Source: CBDCME01 sp965218865 (lineage in GTDB: Bacteria > Pseudomonadota > Alphaproteobacteria > JAAXGF01). From it: 64,000 nucleotides of DNA. Below, piece after piece: positions 17,209-25,892 of the stretch (the first letter of the stretch is position 1; the number at the start of each line of letters is the position of its first letter). A program made the translations under genes and the position numbers. The stretch spans positions 182,339 through 246,338 of the forward strand of contig CBDCME010000076.1 in NCBI GenBank assembly GCA_965218865.1. Reading direction: 5' to 3'. A model generated the notes under the pieces. It was not told where the DNA came from and ran no database searches. It saw only the letters and a program-made list of their open reading frames with translations.

Positions 17209-18891
17209 TCAGCTTGACGTTGGCTCAAAGGCCCAGGGCAGGAGTTGGTCTATTCGGGAGTGCGGGTGTCCGTTGGCGATGGCTTCGAGGGTGGCCTTGA
17301 GATAGGCGAAGGGCTCGACGCGGTTCATTTTCGCGGTCTCGATCAAGGAAGCGATGCGTCCCCATGCAACGCCGCCTTCGTCGTGGCCGGCGAAGAGCGC
17401 GTTCTTGCGGTTCAGGGCCAAGGGCCTGATCGAATTCTCGACGGCGTTGGAGTCGATCTCGACGCGGCCGTCGTCGAGAAACACCCTCAGGCCGTCCCAG
17501 TGCCGGGCGATGTAGGACAGCTTCCCGCCGAGACGGGACCTGGCGGAGACGCGGGAGCGCTGTTCCTTCAGCCAGACGCCGAAGTCGTCGACCAGGGGCG
17601 CGGTGCGCGCCCGGCGCGCCGCGAGGCGCCGTTCCGGCGGAGCGCCCCGGATGTCGGCCTCGATGGCGTAGAACTCGGCGATGCGGCGCAGCCCCTCGGC
17701 CGCGATCTTTGATTTGTCGCTGTCGAAGACCTCGCGCAGCTTGCGCCTGGCGTGAGCCCAGCAGAAGGCGAGCTTCACCGGTCCGTCCGGACGCATCGGT
17801 CCGGCGAGTTGGTTGTAGCCGGCGTAGCCGTCCACCTGGAGGATGCCGCCGAACCCCTTCAGGAAGGCCTCCGCGTGCTTTCCGCCGCGGCCGGGCGCGT
17901 AGAAATAGACGACGCCGGGGGGATCGCCGCCGCTCCAGTTCCGGTCGTCGCGGGCCAGAGCCCAGAGCCAGCCGGTCTTGGTCTTGCCGCGGCCGGGATC
18001 GAGAACCGGCGCCCGGGTCTCGTCCATGAACAGCTTCTCCGACCGCTTCACGTGCTCGGCCAGGTGGTCGGCCACGGGCTTCAGATGGAACGATGCCTTG
18101 CCGACCCAGCCCGCAAGGGTGGAACGGTGCAGGTCGAGGCCCGAGCGGGCGTAAATCTGTGCTTGCCGGTAGAGCGGGCAATGATCGGCATACTTCGAGA
18201 CCAGCACATGGGCGACCGCGCCCTCGCTCGGCAGCCCGCCTTCGATCAGATGCGGCGACGACGGCGCCTGGGTGACGCCCTCCTCGCAGACCCGGCAGGC
18301 GTACTTCGGACGGATGGTGACGATCACCCGCAGTTGGGCGGGCACGATGTCCAGGCGTTCCGTGCGGTCCTCGCCGATGCGGACCATCTCGCCGCAGCCG
18401 CAGGGGCAGAGCGTACTCTCTGGCTCGACCACCCGTTCGATCCGGGGCAGGCTCTCGGGCAAATGGCCGAGATTGCGGGCAACGGGAGGACGTTTCTTGA
18501 CAAGCGACGATGCCGGCGCCGTGTTCGCCACCGGCGCTTCCTCGGCCTCGGCCACCGCGCATTCGAGATCCTCGAAAACCAACTGGCGCTCATCGGGGGC
18601 CAGCTTCTCGGACTTCTTCCCGTACACCACGCGGCGTAGTTCGCGCACCAGGTGTTCGAGGCGGCGGTTAAGATCTTCGAGATTACGGTTGCGATCGGCG
18701 AGAGAGGCGACTTCGGCGCGCAGTGCCTCAAGAACCGCTCCCGGTCCCTGATGTTTCAGACGGCGGTTGCAATCGGTCAGCGCCGCGTTCTTGGCGCGCA
18801 GTGCCTCAAGAGCGGTTTGCTGCTCCTCAAAGAGCGCCCGGTATGCCGACGGCAACAAGCCCGGATCCAAATCGCCAACGCCGGTCTCCAT
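17209..18891 (-). CDS. tnpC: IS66 transposase TnpC
   Basis: The 560-residue DDE transposase has an N-terminal coiled coil (LEALRAKNAALTDCNRRLKH region), the HLVRELRRVVYGKKSEKL basic segment, and a zinc-binding CPCGCGEMVRI...YACRVCEEG pair. The catalytic domain includes LFMDETRAPVLDPGRGKTKT, VDGYAGYNQLAG, CWAHARRKLREVFD and the final IDSNAVENSIRPLALNRKN. ATG at 18891 is preferred over an extension from 18942. Confidence 0.92.
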   Translation of the reverse strand: METGVGDLDPGLLPSAYRALFEEQQTALEALRAKNAALTDCNRRLKHQGPGAVLEALRAEVASLADRNRNLEDLNRRLEHLVRELRRVVYGKKSEKLAPDERQLVFEDLECAVAEAEEAPVANTAPASSLVKKRPPVARNLGHLPESLPRIERVVEPESTLCPCGCGEMVRIGEDRTERLDIVPAQLRVIVTIRPKYACRVCEEGVTQAPSSPHLIEGGLPSEGAVAHVLVSKYADHCPLYRQAQIYARSGLDLHRSTLAGWVGKASFHLKPVADHLAEHVKRSEKLFMDETRAPVLDPGRGKTKTGWLWALARDDRNWSGGDPPGVVYFYAPGRGGKHAEAFLKGFGGILQVDGYAGYNQLAGPMRPDGPVKLAFCWAHARRKLREVFDSDKSKIAAEGLRRIAEFYAIEADIRGAPPERRLAARRARTAPLVDDFGVWLKEQRSRVSARSRLGGKLSYIARHWDGLRVFLDDGRVEIDSNAVENSIRPLALNRKNALFAGHDEGGVAWGRIASLIETAKMNRVEPFAYLKATLEAIANGHPHSRIDQLLPWAFEPTSS

Positions 18892-19049
18892 GTAAAAATA
18901 GTACCATGGAATCAGTTTGTTAGTACACCACAAACCGTCCATCGGCGGGCAAAATCGTCCCCCTCATCTGGCGGCTTGAAGGTTATCCCGGCAGTGCGCT
19001 CAGCAGTCAATAGGGGACATCCCGAATAACACATTAAACGCGCCGCCCG

Positions 19050-19403
19050 TCACCCCGCCGCCGCCGGTTTGCGAACCCGGGGACCCCAAACGCGGCGCCA
19101 GTCCAGACCTTCGAACAAGGCCTCGAACTGGGCCCGCGACAGGCGCATCACCCCATCGCGCACCGACGGCCACGCGAAGCGCCCCTGCTCAAGGCGCTTG
19201 TAGACCAGAACCAGCCCGGTCCCGTCCCACAGCAGTATCTTGACACGGTCGCAGCGTTTCGGGCGAAAGACAATCATCACCCCCGAATGGGGATCGAGGC
19301 CGAGGTCGTTCTCGGCAACCGCCGCCAAACCGTCATGGCCCTTGCGGAAGTCAACCGGCCGCACCGCCACCACGATGCGCAGCGCGGAACCCGGGACGAT
19401 CAT
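19050..19403 (-). CDS. tnpB: IS66 accessory protein TnpB
   Basis: This 117-residue IS66 Orf2 protein has the typical VDFRKGHDGLAAV, FRPKRCDRVKILLWDGTG and YKRLEQGRFAWP motifs. Its ATG overlaps the tnpA stop (ATGA). It is nearly identical to the copy at 20110-20463. Its function in transposition is poorly defined in the family. Confidence 0.92.
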   Translation of the reverse strand: MIVPGSALRIVVAVRPVDFRKGHDGLAAVAENDLGLDPHSGVMIVFRPKRCDRVKILLWDGTGLVLVYKRLEQGRFAWPSVRDGVMRLSRAQFEALFEGLDWRRVWGPRVRKPAAAG

Positions 19404-19843
19404 CGAAGCCCCCGCAACGCCGCCGCGATCTCCGCAACCCGCGCCACGCTGCTGTCCCCGCCGAGCCGCACCGTCACACCACCGGCCTCGATCGCGACCG
19501 AAGAACCGGTGGAACCCGGCGCATCCTCCACCTCAAGCGCGGCAAAGGCCGGCCCCGCCTCGGGCACGGCAACAACCGGCCCGGTCGCCAGCGAGGACGG
19601 CACGCCGAGCTTGCCCTGCCGCGCAAGACTGCGCCAAGCCGACAGCCGCTTGCGCGAGAGCCCGTAGCGCCGGGCAACTTCGCCCACTTGCTTCCCAGGC
19701 CGGCAACTCTCATGCACGATCCGCGCCTTCTCGTTCACCGTCCAACGGCGCGGAGATGGACGCTTCACGGCCGCGCCCAAATCCTCGCCGACCGTGTCCC
19801 CCACGGCCAACTCGCCGGTACTTCGTTCGGCATCCCGCATCAT
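19400..19843 (-). CDS. tnpA: IS66 helix-turn-helix protein TnpA
   Basis: The 147-residue protein starts at the ATG preceded by GGAGG, with MMRDAERSTGELAV. It carries a transposase-8-type helix-turn-helix (RRWTVNEKARIVHESCRPGK, then YGLSRKRLSAWRSLARQG). A longer frame reaches into the element terminus but lacks a ribosome binding site. It is coupled to tnpB. Confidence 0.88.
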   Translation of the reverse strand: MMRDAERSTGELAVGDTVGEDLGAAVKRPSPRRWTVNEKARIVHESCRPGKQVGEVARRYGLSRKRLSAWRSLARQGKLGVPSSLATGPVVAVPEAGPAFAALEVEDAPGSTGSSVAIEAGGVTVRLGGDSSVARVAEIAAALRGLR

Positions 19844-20109
19844 GCCACCCTCCAAAGTGAGAGGTTCATCCAATGCCATCACATTGTCGATCGCAAGGTG
19901 GGGTGGGGACACCGCTTACGGTGCAAGCGACCCGGGGCCGACCTTGCCAGTGCTGATATCCATGCAAGAATAATATCATGGAATCAGTAGGTTAATACAC
20001 CACAAACCGTCCATCGGTGGGCAAAATAGACCCCCCCATCCGGCAGGTTGAAGGTTGCCCCGGTGGTCAATAGGGGCCACGCCGAACAACACCCCAAACG
20101 CGCCGCCCG

Positions 20110-20463
20110 TCACCCCGCCGCAGCCGGTTTGCACACCCGCGGACCCCACACCCGGCGCCAATCAAGGCCCTCGAACAGGGCCTCGAACTGGGCCCGCGAC
20201 AGGCGCATCACCCCATCGCGCACCGACGGCCACGCGAAGCGCCCCTGCTCAAGACGCTTGTAGGCCAGCACCAGCCCGGTCCCGTCCCACAGCAGTATCT
20301 TGACACGGTCGCAGCGTTTTGGGCGAAAGACAATAATCACCCCCGAATGGGGATCGAGGCCGAGCTCGTTCGCGGCAAACGCCGCCAAACCGTCATGGCC
20401 CTTGCGGAAGTCAACCGGCCGCACCGCCACCACGATCCTCAGCGCGGAACCCGGGACGATCAT
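20110..20463 (-). CDS. tnpB: IS66 accessory protein TnpB, second copy
   Basis: This is a 117-residue, near-identical duplicate of the TnpB at 19050-19403 (differences such as AAFAANELG for AAVAENDLG and WGPRVCKPAAAG at the end). It is intact but in an element without tnpC. Confidence 0.9.
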   Translation of the reverse strand: MIVPGSALRIVVAVRPVDFRKGHDGLAAFAANELGLDPHSGVIIVFRPKRCDRVKILLWDGTGLVLAYKRLEQGRFAWPSVRDGVMRLSRAQFEALFEGLDWRRVWGPRVCKPAAAG

Positions 20464-20906
20464 CGAAGCCTCCGCAACGCCGCCGCAATCTCCGCGATAC
20501 GGGCCACGCTGCTGTCCCCGCCAATACGCACCGTCACCCCGCCGGCCTCGATCGCAACCGAACCGGCAGAACCCGGTGCGTCCTCCACCTCAACCGCGGC
20601 AAAGGCCGGACCCGTCTCGGGCGCGGCAGAAACCGGCCCTGACCCGGATGCCAGGGAAGACGCCACGTCGAGCTTGCCTTGCCGCGCAAGGCTCCGCCAC
20701 TCCGACAACCGCTTGCGCGGGACCCCGTAATGCTGGGCAACTTCGCCTACTTCCTTTCCAGACCGGAAACTCTCGCGCACGATCCGCGCCTTCTCATCCG
20801 CCGTCCAACGGCGTGGCGATGGACGCTTCACGGCCGCGCCCAAATCCTCCCTAGCCGCGTCCACCACGGCCAGATCATCGCCGGTACTTCGTTCGGCATC
20901 CCGCAT
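20460..20906 (-). CDS. tnpA: IS66 helix-turn-helix protein TnpA, second copy
   Basis: This 148-residue paralogue of the TnpA at 19400-19843 has helix-turn-helix RRWTADEKARIVRESFRSGK and YGVPRKRLSEWRSLARQGKL. It is closer to the fragment at 12.8 kb than to the other full copy in this region. It overlaps tnpB by four bases. Confidence 0.87.
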   Translation of the reverse strand: MRDAERSTGDDLAVVDAAREDLGAAVKRPSPRRWTADEKARIVRESFRSGKEVGEVAQHYGVPRKRLSEWRSLARQGKLDVASSLASGSGPVSAAPETGPAFAAVEVEDAPGSAGSVAIEAGGVTVRIGGDSSVARIAEIAAALRRLR

Positions 20907-20985
20907 CGAACCACCCTCCAAAGTCAGAGGATCATCCAACGCCGTCACATCATCGGGCGCAAGGTGGGGTGGGGACACCGCTTAC

Positions 20986-21850
20986 GGTGAATCCCTTCTC
21001 GGTGGAGATGAACAGCTCCACCGGCGCCGCCTGGCGCCAGGGCCGTTCCCGGACACTCCCGTCCGGGGGCCGAAGGTAGAGATGCCAGGGAGGGATCCAT
21101 GCCGGCGATGATGAGGGCCAGCACCGGAACGGCCGTTGAGGCGATGCGGGCCGCCTTGCGGCGCTTCCTCTTCGCGCCCGACGCCCCATCGTCCGAGGTC
21201 GAACTCCTCCCGCGCTCCGCCGCCCACGCCACGACGTCGGCGCGGAGATAGAGCACCCGGGTGCCGAACTTGTGGTACCTGGGTCCGGCGCCGTTCAGCC
21301 GGTAGCGCTCCAGCGTGCGGGCAGACAGCCGCAGGAAAGCCGCCGCCTCGCCGGTCGTCATGTAATCGGTATCGCCGTTCATGTTCCTCTCTCCCTTCTT
21401 GCCGGAAACCCGGGTTTCCGAACCGGCCGGCCGCGCCGGAACTCCGTGTCCGGCCACCGCCCGGATCACCCGGGTCTCGGCCTCGCTCGACTGCGCCGCC
21501 ATCCATGACCGCACCCGCTCGACCGTCCGGAGCCGGGGCGAGACGCCCCGGCGAAGCCGCCCCACGAAGGACCGGTTTCGCACCGCCTCCGAGCCCAGCA
21601 CCGAGGCCTTGGTCCGGGTGACGCCGAGGAACGCCTCGACCTCGCGCCGGAATACCGGTCCGATGGGCTCCTCGCCCATGAAGGCCAGAACCTTGTCGGC
21701 GGTATCGAGGCGCAGGCGACGCCCCCGTTTCAGCGAGGCGACGAAGCCTGAATCGGCGAGCGCCTCCTCGCCGAAGCGCCGGGCGCTGATGCCCTTGCGG
21801 GCGAGATGGTCCCGCACGCGTTGCCGGATATCGGTGTCGAGCGTTGCCAT
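20986..21850 (-). CDS. Helix-turn-helix/excisionase-like DNA-binding protein, C-terminus cut by IS66
   Basis: The N-terminal half contains two tandem small helical modules (DSGFVASLKRGRRLRLDTAD and RNRSFVGRLRRGVSPRLRTV are clearly related to each other). The C-terminal part is a MerR/excisionase-type domain (MTTGEAAAFLRLSARTLERY, then FGTRVLYLRADVVAWAAE). A good ribosome binding site (GGGAGAGAGGAAC) before the ATG at 21382 suggests the excisionase part may also be made separately or was once a separate gene. The frame runs into the IS66 end at 20985, so the natural C-terminus is lost. It is divergent from the S24 repressor gene, as in integrated elements. Confidence 0.65.
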
Positions 21851-21872
21851 GGACGTGAACATAAAAAGACAT

Positions 21873-21885
21873 TTGCATCCTGCAA
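21873..21885. promoter_or_regulatory. Candidate operator palindrome between divergent regulators
   Basis: TTGCA-TCC-TGCAA is a perfect 5-bp inverted repeat with a 3-base centre. It lies in the 89-base gap between the S24 repressor gene and the excisionase-like gene, a place where a CI/LexA-like repressor would bind. Binding is inference. Confidence 0.45.
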
Positions 21886-21939
21886 TGGGTTTCGGTAGTG
21901 TAATGCCAGCACCACACGACACACATGCGAAGGCCTGCG

Positions 21940-22629
21940 ATGGAACACGACCCGGTACGACAAAAACTCAAGGACCTGTTGTGGGAGAAGGGCGTCACCA
22001 TGAACGCCGCCTCGCTCGCGCTCGGGCGCAACCGGACCTATCTGCACCAGTATCTGACCCGCGGCATGCCGGTCATTCTGAGCTATCCGGACAGCGAGGC
22101 CCTCGGCAAGCTGCTCGGCTGCGACCCGGCCGAGTTGCGCCACCAGGCACCTCCAAGGAAGCGCGCGCCCAGGAAGAAACCCCGCCGCCCGCTGACGCCG
22201 GTGGCCGGCGCGCCGCTCGCCGCGGTGCCGGAGATGGAGCTGGAGGCCGCCGCCGGGCCGGGCGCCCTGAACGACGAGTTCGCGGTCGAGAAGGCGCGCT
22301 GGCACCTACCCGAGGGCATGATCCGCCACGAGGGCGGCGCCATTCCCGAGAACCTGCGCATCCTCAGGGTGCGGGGCAACTCGATGGAGCCCGAGATGCG
22401 CGAGGGCGACAGGCTGATGGTCGATACGGCGAGGCGCCGCCCGGCCACCGGCGAGCTGTTCGTGCTGTGGTACGGCAACGGCCTCGTGGTCAAGCGGGTC
22501 GAGACCCTGCGCGGGGAGCCGCCGCGGCTCAGGCTGCTTTCCGCCAACCCGGACTACGAGCCTTACACCTGCCTTGCCGGCGAGGTTCACATCGCCGGCA
22601 AGGTGATCTGGACCTTGCGGCGGGCGTAA
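21940..22629 (+). CDS. S24/LexA-like phage-type repressor
   Basis: The 229-residue protein has an N-terminal helix-turn-helix (KGVTMNAASLALGRNRTYLH) and a C-terminal S24 peptidase domain. The catalytic Ser is in LRVRGNSMEPEMREGDRLMV and the Lys in GLVVKRVETL, so RecA-stimulated self-cleavage is plausible. An alanine/proline-rich linker (residues about 65-110) joins them. ATG 21940 is chosen over 21925 because GAAGG lies six bases upstream. It is divergent from the excisionase-like gene; the pair resembles the control switch of an integrated element. Confidence 0.82.
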   Translation: MEHDPVRQKLKDLLWEKGVTMNAASLALGRNRTYLHQYLTRGMPVILSYPDSEALGKLLGCDPAELRHQAPPRKRAPRKKPRRPLTPVAGAPLAAVPEMELEAAAGPGALNDEFAVEKARWHLPEGMIRHEGGAIPENLRILRVRGNSMEPEMREGDRLMVDTARRRPATGELFVLWYGNGLVVKRVETLRGEPPRLRLLSANPDYEPYTCLAGEVHIAGKVIWTLRRA

Positions 22630-22703
22630 GTTCTCACTCCCGAAAGGCGTATAAGTTAATTCGGGTGCCACCCGGGAACCGGCTTGAGGCGCTGCGAGGC
22701 GGC

Positions 22704-24783
22704 CAGGGCTAGTTTTTTGTCCGCCCAGTGATCAGGGTGAGGTGATCGCGGCGCTGGCCATTTCATTCTCGGTGTGGCAGTGTGCCGGTCATGGCGACGC
22801 TGCCGGTCTCGGATTCGTCCATTGATTTGCGCGCGGTCACGGTGCGTCCGACCTGGGGCGCGCAGGAGCACCGGCGCTGGGACCGGTTGGTGGAGCAGCA
22901 CCACTACCTGGCGTTCCACGGCGTCATCGGCAAGGGCCTGCGCCATGTCGCGGTGCATGGCGAGACCTGGCTCGCACTGATCGGCTGGCAGCCCGGCGCG
23001 TTCAAGCTGGGCGCGCGTGATCGCTGGATCGGGTGGTCGGCCGAGCAGCAGTTCCGGCGTCTGCATCTGATCGCCAACAACTCGCGCTTCGTCATTCTGA
23101 CGCCTGGCCGAGTGCCGAACCTGGCCTCCCGTGTGCTGGGGCTGAGCCTGCGGCGGCTGTCTGAGGACATCCAGGCGGTGCACGGATATCCGGCTCTTCT
23201 GGCGGAGACGTTCGTGGACGTCTCGCGATTTGCCGGCACCTGCTACCGCGCGTCGAACTGGCGCTCTCTGGGGCTGACGCGGGGCTTTGCCCGTGAGCCC
23301 GGAGGGGCAGCGCGCTGGCGCCACCACGGTCAGCCCAAGGAGGTCTTCGTGTTCGGACTGACAGACGGCGCCCCCGAGGCGCTGAGCCGTACCGGGATGC
23401 CGGCACACTGGAACGCCGAGCAGCACACCGAGCCGATGGCCGCGCCCCGGCTGCGCAGCCTGTTCGAGTGTCTGGGTGAGGTGCCCGAGTACCGCCATGC
23501 CCGGGGCAAGCGCTATGCGCTCAACACCATTCTGGTGATCGCCGTCGCCGCCCGGCTTGCCGGATACCGGGGGGTGAACGCGTTCGCCCAGTTCGCCGCC
23601 CTGCTCTCCCAGGAGCAGCTCGAGGCGGTGGGTGCGTTCTGGAGCCCTTCCAAACAGCGCTACACCCCGCCCGCGATCACCACCTTCCACAAGACCCTCA
23701 CCGCCCTGCCGCCAGAGACCCTGGACAACGCGATTAGCCAGTGGACCGGCCAGCATGGCAGCGCGCACGCGCCGGTCGCCATGGACGGAAAGGATCTGCG
23801 CGGCGCCTCGAAGCAGACCGAAGACGGGCGCAGGATGATGGTGGCGGCGGTCGAGCACGACACCGGCGTGGTCCTCGGGCAGGTCGAGGTCGACCGCAAG
23901 AGCAACGAAATCCCGGCCGTGCGCGAACTCTCCAGCGGCCTCGACCTCACAGGCCGGATCGTCACCATGGACGCGATGCACGCTCAGCACGAGACCGCGC
24001 GCTGCCTGCTCGGGCGTCGCGCCGACTACGTGATGAGCGCGGTCAAGGACAACCAGGAGATGATCTTCGAAGACCTCAAGGCGATCGACTTCAGCGATGC
24101 GCTCTGGCACGAAACCGTCGACAAGGGCCATGGCCGCATCGAGCGCCGACGCTGCGCCGTCGTCGACCTCTCCGCTGCCGAGTGGGACGGCTACGCCAAC
24201 CTCCACGGGCGACGCCAGGCCATGCGCATCGAGCGCGAACGCGAGATCCTCAAGACCGGCAAGCGCAGCATCGAGGTGACCTGGAGCCTCACCTCGCTCG
24301 GCGCAGAGCGCGCCGGACCCGAGGAGTTGCTCGAACTGGTGCGCAACCACTGGCATATCGAGAACCGTCTGCACTACGTGCGCGACTTCACCTACGACGA
24401 AGACCGATGCCGGGCCTACGTGCGTCACCTGCCCAGAAATCTCGCCTGCTTGACCAACGCGGCCATCGCCATCGTGCGCTGCGACGGACGCTTCCGTTAT
24501 CTGCCCGAGGCCAACCGGCACTATGCCGCCCGGGCGCAGGAGGCCCTCGACGCGATCATGACCGCGCCCATCGCCTGAGACAGCACGCCTCTCCCCCGGA
24601 CCGGGACGTGCCGCCGAGCGGCGCGGGCGGACCGGTGTGCCTGTCGAATCCGAAAACGCCGTCCGGTGGCTTCGAGCAGTCCCCATGACGTCGTCGAGGC
24701 AAGCTCGGGGCTCCCCGAACCCCGTGCACCGAGCACGATCCCACTCATCCCGAACCCTCAACCGCGACTAAAAATTGTTCCTG
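22704..24783 (+). mobile_element. DruA-ISAs1 element, copy 1 (2080 bp)
   Basis: The left end is CAGGGCTAGTTTTTTGTC and the right end, reverse complemented, is CAGGAACAATTTTTAGTC. The 9-bp repeat CGAGGCGGC flanks both sides (22695-22703 and 24784-24792). It is inserted in higB. After the transposase stop, about 205 noncoding bases precede the right end. Confidence 0.9.
22782..24578 (+). CDS. DruA-domain/ISAs1-type transposase fusion, copy 1
   Basis: The 598-residue protein (GTG start; ATG at 22791 also possible) is about 200 residues longer than usual ISAs1 transposases. The extra N-terminal part, residues about 20-175, is a DruA (DUF4338) domain: EQHHYLAFHG, ARDRWIGWSAEQQFRRLHLI, ANNSRFVIL, NLASRVLGLSLRRLSEDIQA and LLAETFVDVSRFAGTCYRAS. 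The C-terminal DDE domain shows VAMDGKDLRGASKQTEDGRR, TMDAMHAQHETARCL and NHWHIENRLHYVRDFTYDED. It is nearly identical to copies 3 and 4, with one Trp where they have Gly in EHRRWDRL. Confidence 0.9.
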   Translation: MPVMATLPVSDSSIDLRAVTVRPTWGAQEHRRWDRLVEQHHYLAFHGVIGKGLRHVAVHGETWLALIGWQPGAFKLGARDRWIGWSAEQQFRRLHLIANNSRFVILTPGRVPNLASRVLGLSLRRLSEDIQAVHGYPALLAETFVDVSRFAGTCYRASNWRSLGLTRGFAREPGGAARWRHHGQPKEVFVFGLTDGAPEALSRTGMPAHWNAEQHTEPMAAPRLRSLFECLGEVPEYRHARGKRYALNTILVIAVAARLAGYRGVNAFAQFAALLSQEQLEAVGAFWSPSKQRYTPPAITTFHKTLTALPPETLDNAISQWTGQHGSAHAPVAMDGKDLRGASKQTEDGRRMMVAAVEHDTGVVLGQVEVDRKSNEIPAVRELSSGLDLTGRIVTMDAMHAQHETARCLLGRRADYVMSAVKDNQEMIFEDLKAIDFSDALWHETVDKGHGRIERRRCAVVDLSAAEWDGYANLHGRRQAMRIEREREILKTGKRSIEVTWSLTSLGAERAGPEELLELVRNHWHIENRLHYVRDFTYDEDRCRAYVRHLPRNLACLTNAAIAIVRCDGRFRYLPEANRHYAARAQEALDAIMTAPIA

Positions 24784-24911
24784 CGAGGCGGCCGTGCCGG
24801 TTGACACAGCATCCGAATCAATGACCAATGGAGGTTTTGTTTCCGCTTGCCCCGTTGACGGCGATCCCAGGATGTGGAGGTTGCCGACTATCGTTGATGC
24901 TGTTCTTGGAA

Positions 24912-25093
24912 ATGCCGTCCATGACCCGATTGGATCCGGTTCACCCAGGTGAAGTTCTGAAGCACGATTTCATGGATCCCCTGGGGTTGTCCGCTACCGC
25001 GCTGGCGAAGGCGGTCGGCGTGACTCTGGCGCGCATCAACGAGATTGTTCGAGGCCATCGGGGCATCACGGCGGAAACCGCGTTGCGTCTGGC
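24912..25093 (+). pseudogene. higA: higA antitoxin, 3' truncated by a 92-bp repeat
   Basis: The sequence from ATG 24912 (or 24921) reads MTRLDPVHPGEVLKHDFMDP, then LSATALAKAVGVTLARINEI and RGHRGITAETALRLA, the classic HigA helix-turn-helix antitoxin. The frame enters the 92-bp repeat at 25094, and the usual C-terminal residues after the ETALRLA motif are missing. It follows higB by 15 bases. Confidence 0.78.
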
Positions 25094-25185
25094 TGTTAGT
25101 CGGCGTCCAATTTTAACCCCCGAGAATCGCTCTGCCTCAATGGGTTAGAACGCCTATCGCCGTCGAATACCCACGCCGAATAACA
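25094..25185 (+). repeat. 92-bp MITE-like element, copy A
   Basis: It begins TGTTAGTCGGCG and ends CGCCGAATAACA, an 11 of 12 inverted repeat. The interior shares CCAATTTTAACCCCC and ACGCCTATCGCCGTCGAATA with the other copies. It truncates higA. Confidence 0.75.
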
Positions 25186-25892
25186 CGCAGGATCACCACA
25201 CGGCGCGACCGGCTCTGCAAGCGCAGGTCAGATTCCACACCCCTCCAGCCCTGGCCCGCGTCCTCCCAGTCGCGCCGCGCCATCGAGCGCTCGGCCAAGC
25301 GGCGAACGCCCCTCGTCAGGCGAAGCTTGAAGAGATAGTCCAGACCCGCGCCTTCGCACGAGGCCATACTGCGCTCGCAGCCCCAATCCTTGTCGCCTCG
25401 CACAAGGCGCGGCCAATGCTCCCGGCCGAGACGGTCCAGAAGAGCCCACAGAGGAGGCTCCGAGGTCTTCGAGCCATGGCGGTTGCCCGGCGTCACCACC
25501 ACGTCCAGCACCAGACGCGTGCCGGCCATCAAGAACGCATGGCAGCATGCGAGGGGCGGCCCGGCTTCTTCGGGTTGCAGCCCACAACCGCACCCTCCTG
25601 GTGGCCGTAAAGAGGCTTGATCGTGGTGTCGCAATCGAGAACCCAAGGCTCCGAGAATAGCGGCCGCACCGTGTCGTCAAGATGGCCCTGCAGCCACGAC
25701 GCACCGGCTTCCGCCCCGATCCTCTCCAGACCGCGCCGAACCGAATCCTCGCTCGCAACACGGCCCATGCCCGGAAGCGCCGGATTGACCCCGTCGCCGC
25801 GCAATCCCGTCATGTGCGCATAACGGGACTGACCCGCCAGAACCGACAGCAGCACCGTCCCCAGAACGTCCCGTTTCGACGGCGCGTTCGGG
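25186..25892 (-). pseudogene. IS1380-like transposase fragment between inverted 92-bp repeats
   Basis: Two overlapping minus-strand frames together give a transposase: SEPWVLDCDTTIKPLYGHQE and VVGCNPKKPGRPSH in one frame, then HAFLMAGTRLVLDVVVTPGN and RLVRGDKDWGCERSM in the other, so there is a frameshift near 25555. The family appears to be IS1380-like. It is framed on both sides by the 92-bp repeats in opposite orientation, and its C-terminal frame runs into copy A. Confidence 0.65.

Larger units (their letters stand above)
17180..19919 (-). mobile_element. IS66-family element, complete gene set
   Basis: The three-gene IS66 set tnpA-tnpB-tnpC is read on the minus strand. The right end is the reverse complement of GTAAGCGGTGTCCCCACC (ending 19919). 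The left end at about 17180 (GTAAGTGTTATGTGCCCC) is an imperfect match. The 8-bp flanks do not match each other, so no target duplication survives. The element directly abuts a second, partial IS66 copy. Confidence 0.75.
19920..20985 (-). mobile_element. Second IS66 copy lacking tnpC
   Basis: It contains tnpA and tnpB plus the start of tnpC (MDISTGKVGPG...), which runs straight into the terminus of the complete IS66 copy at 19919. The right end is again GTAAGCGGTGTCCCC (reverse complement ending about 20985). Most of tnpC is missing and not found on the other side, so deletion accompanied the junction. Confidence 0.75.
22643..24897 (+). pseudogene. higB: higB toxin remnant, split by DruA-ISAs1 copy 1
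   Basis: Bases up to 22703 read KLIRVPPGNRLEALRGG. After the 2080-bp element and one copy of the 9-bp duplication, the frame resumes as RAG, a stop, then HSIRINDQWRFCFRLPR; a final DVEVADYR stop is in another frame. These are conserved HigB (RelE-fold) segments. The N-terminus is missing, one in-frame TGA and one frameshift are present, and higA follows 15 bases later, so this is a decayed higBA toxin gene. Confidence 0.75.

Noticed and set aside
17180..19919. Intact IS66 insertion with 8-bp target duplication
   Set aside because: Flanking octamers differ and the neighbouring partial IS66 copy has lost tnpC, so the present borders come from later deletion or recombination.
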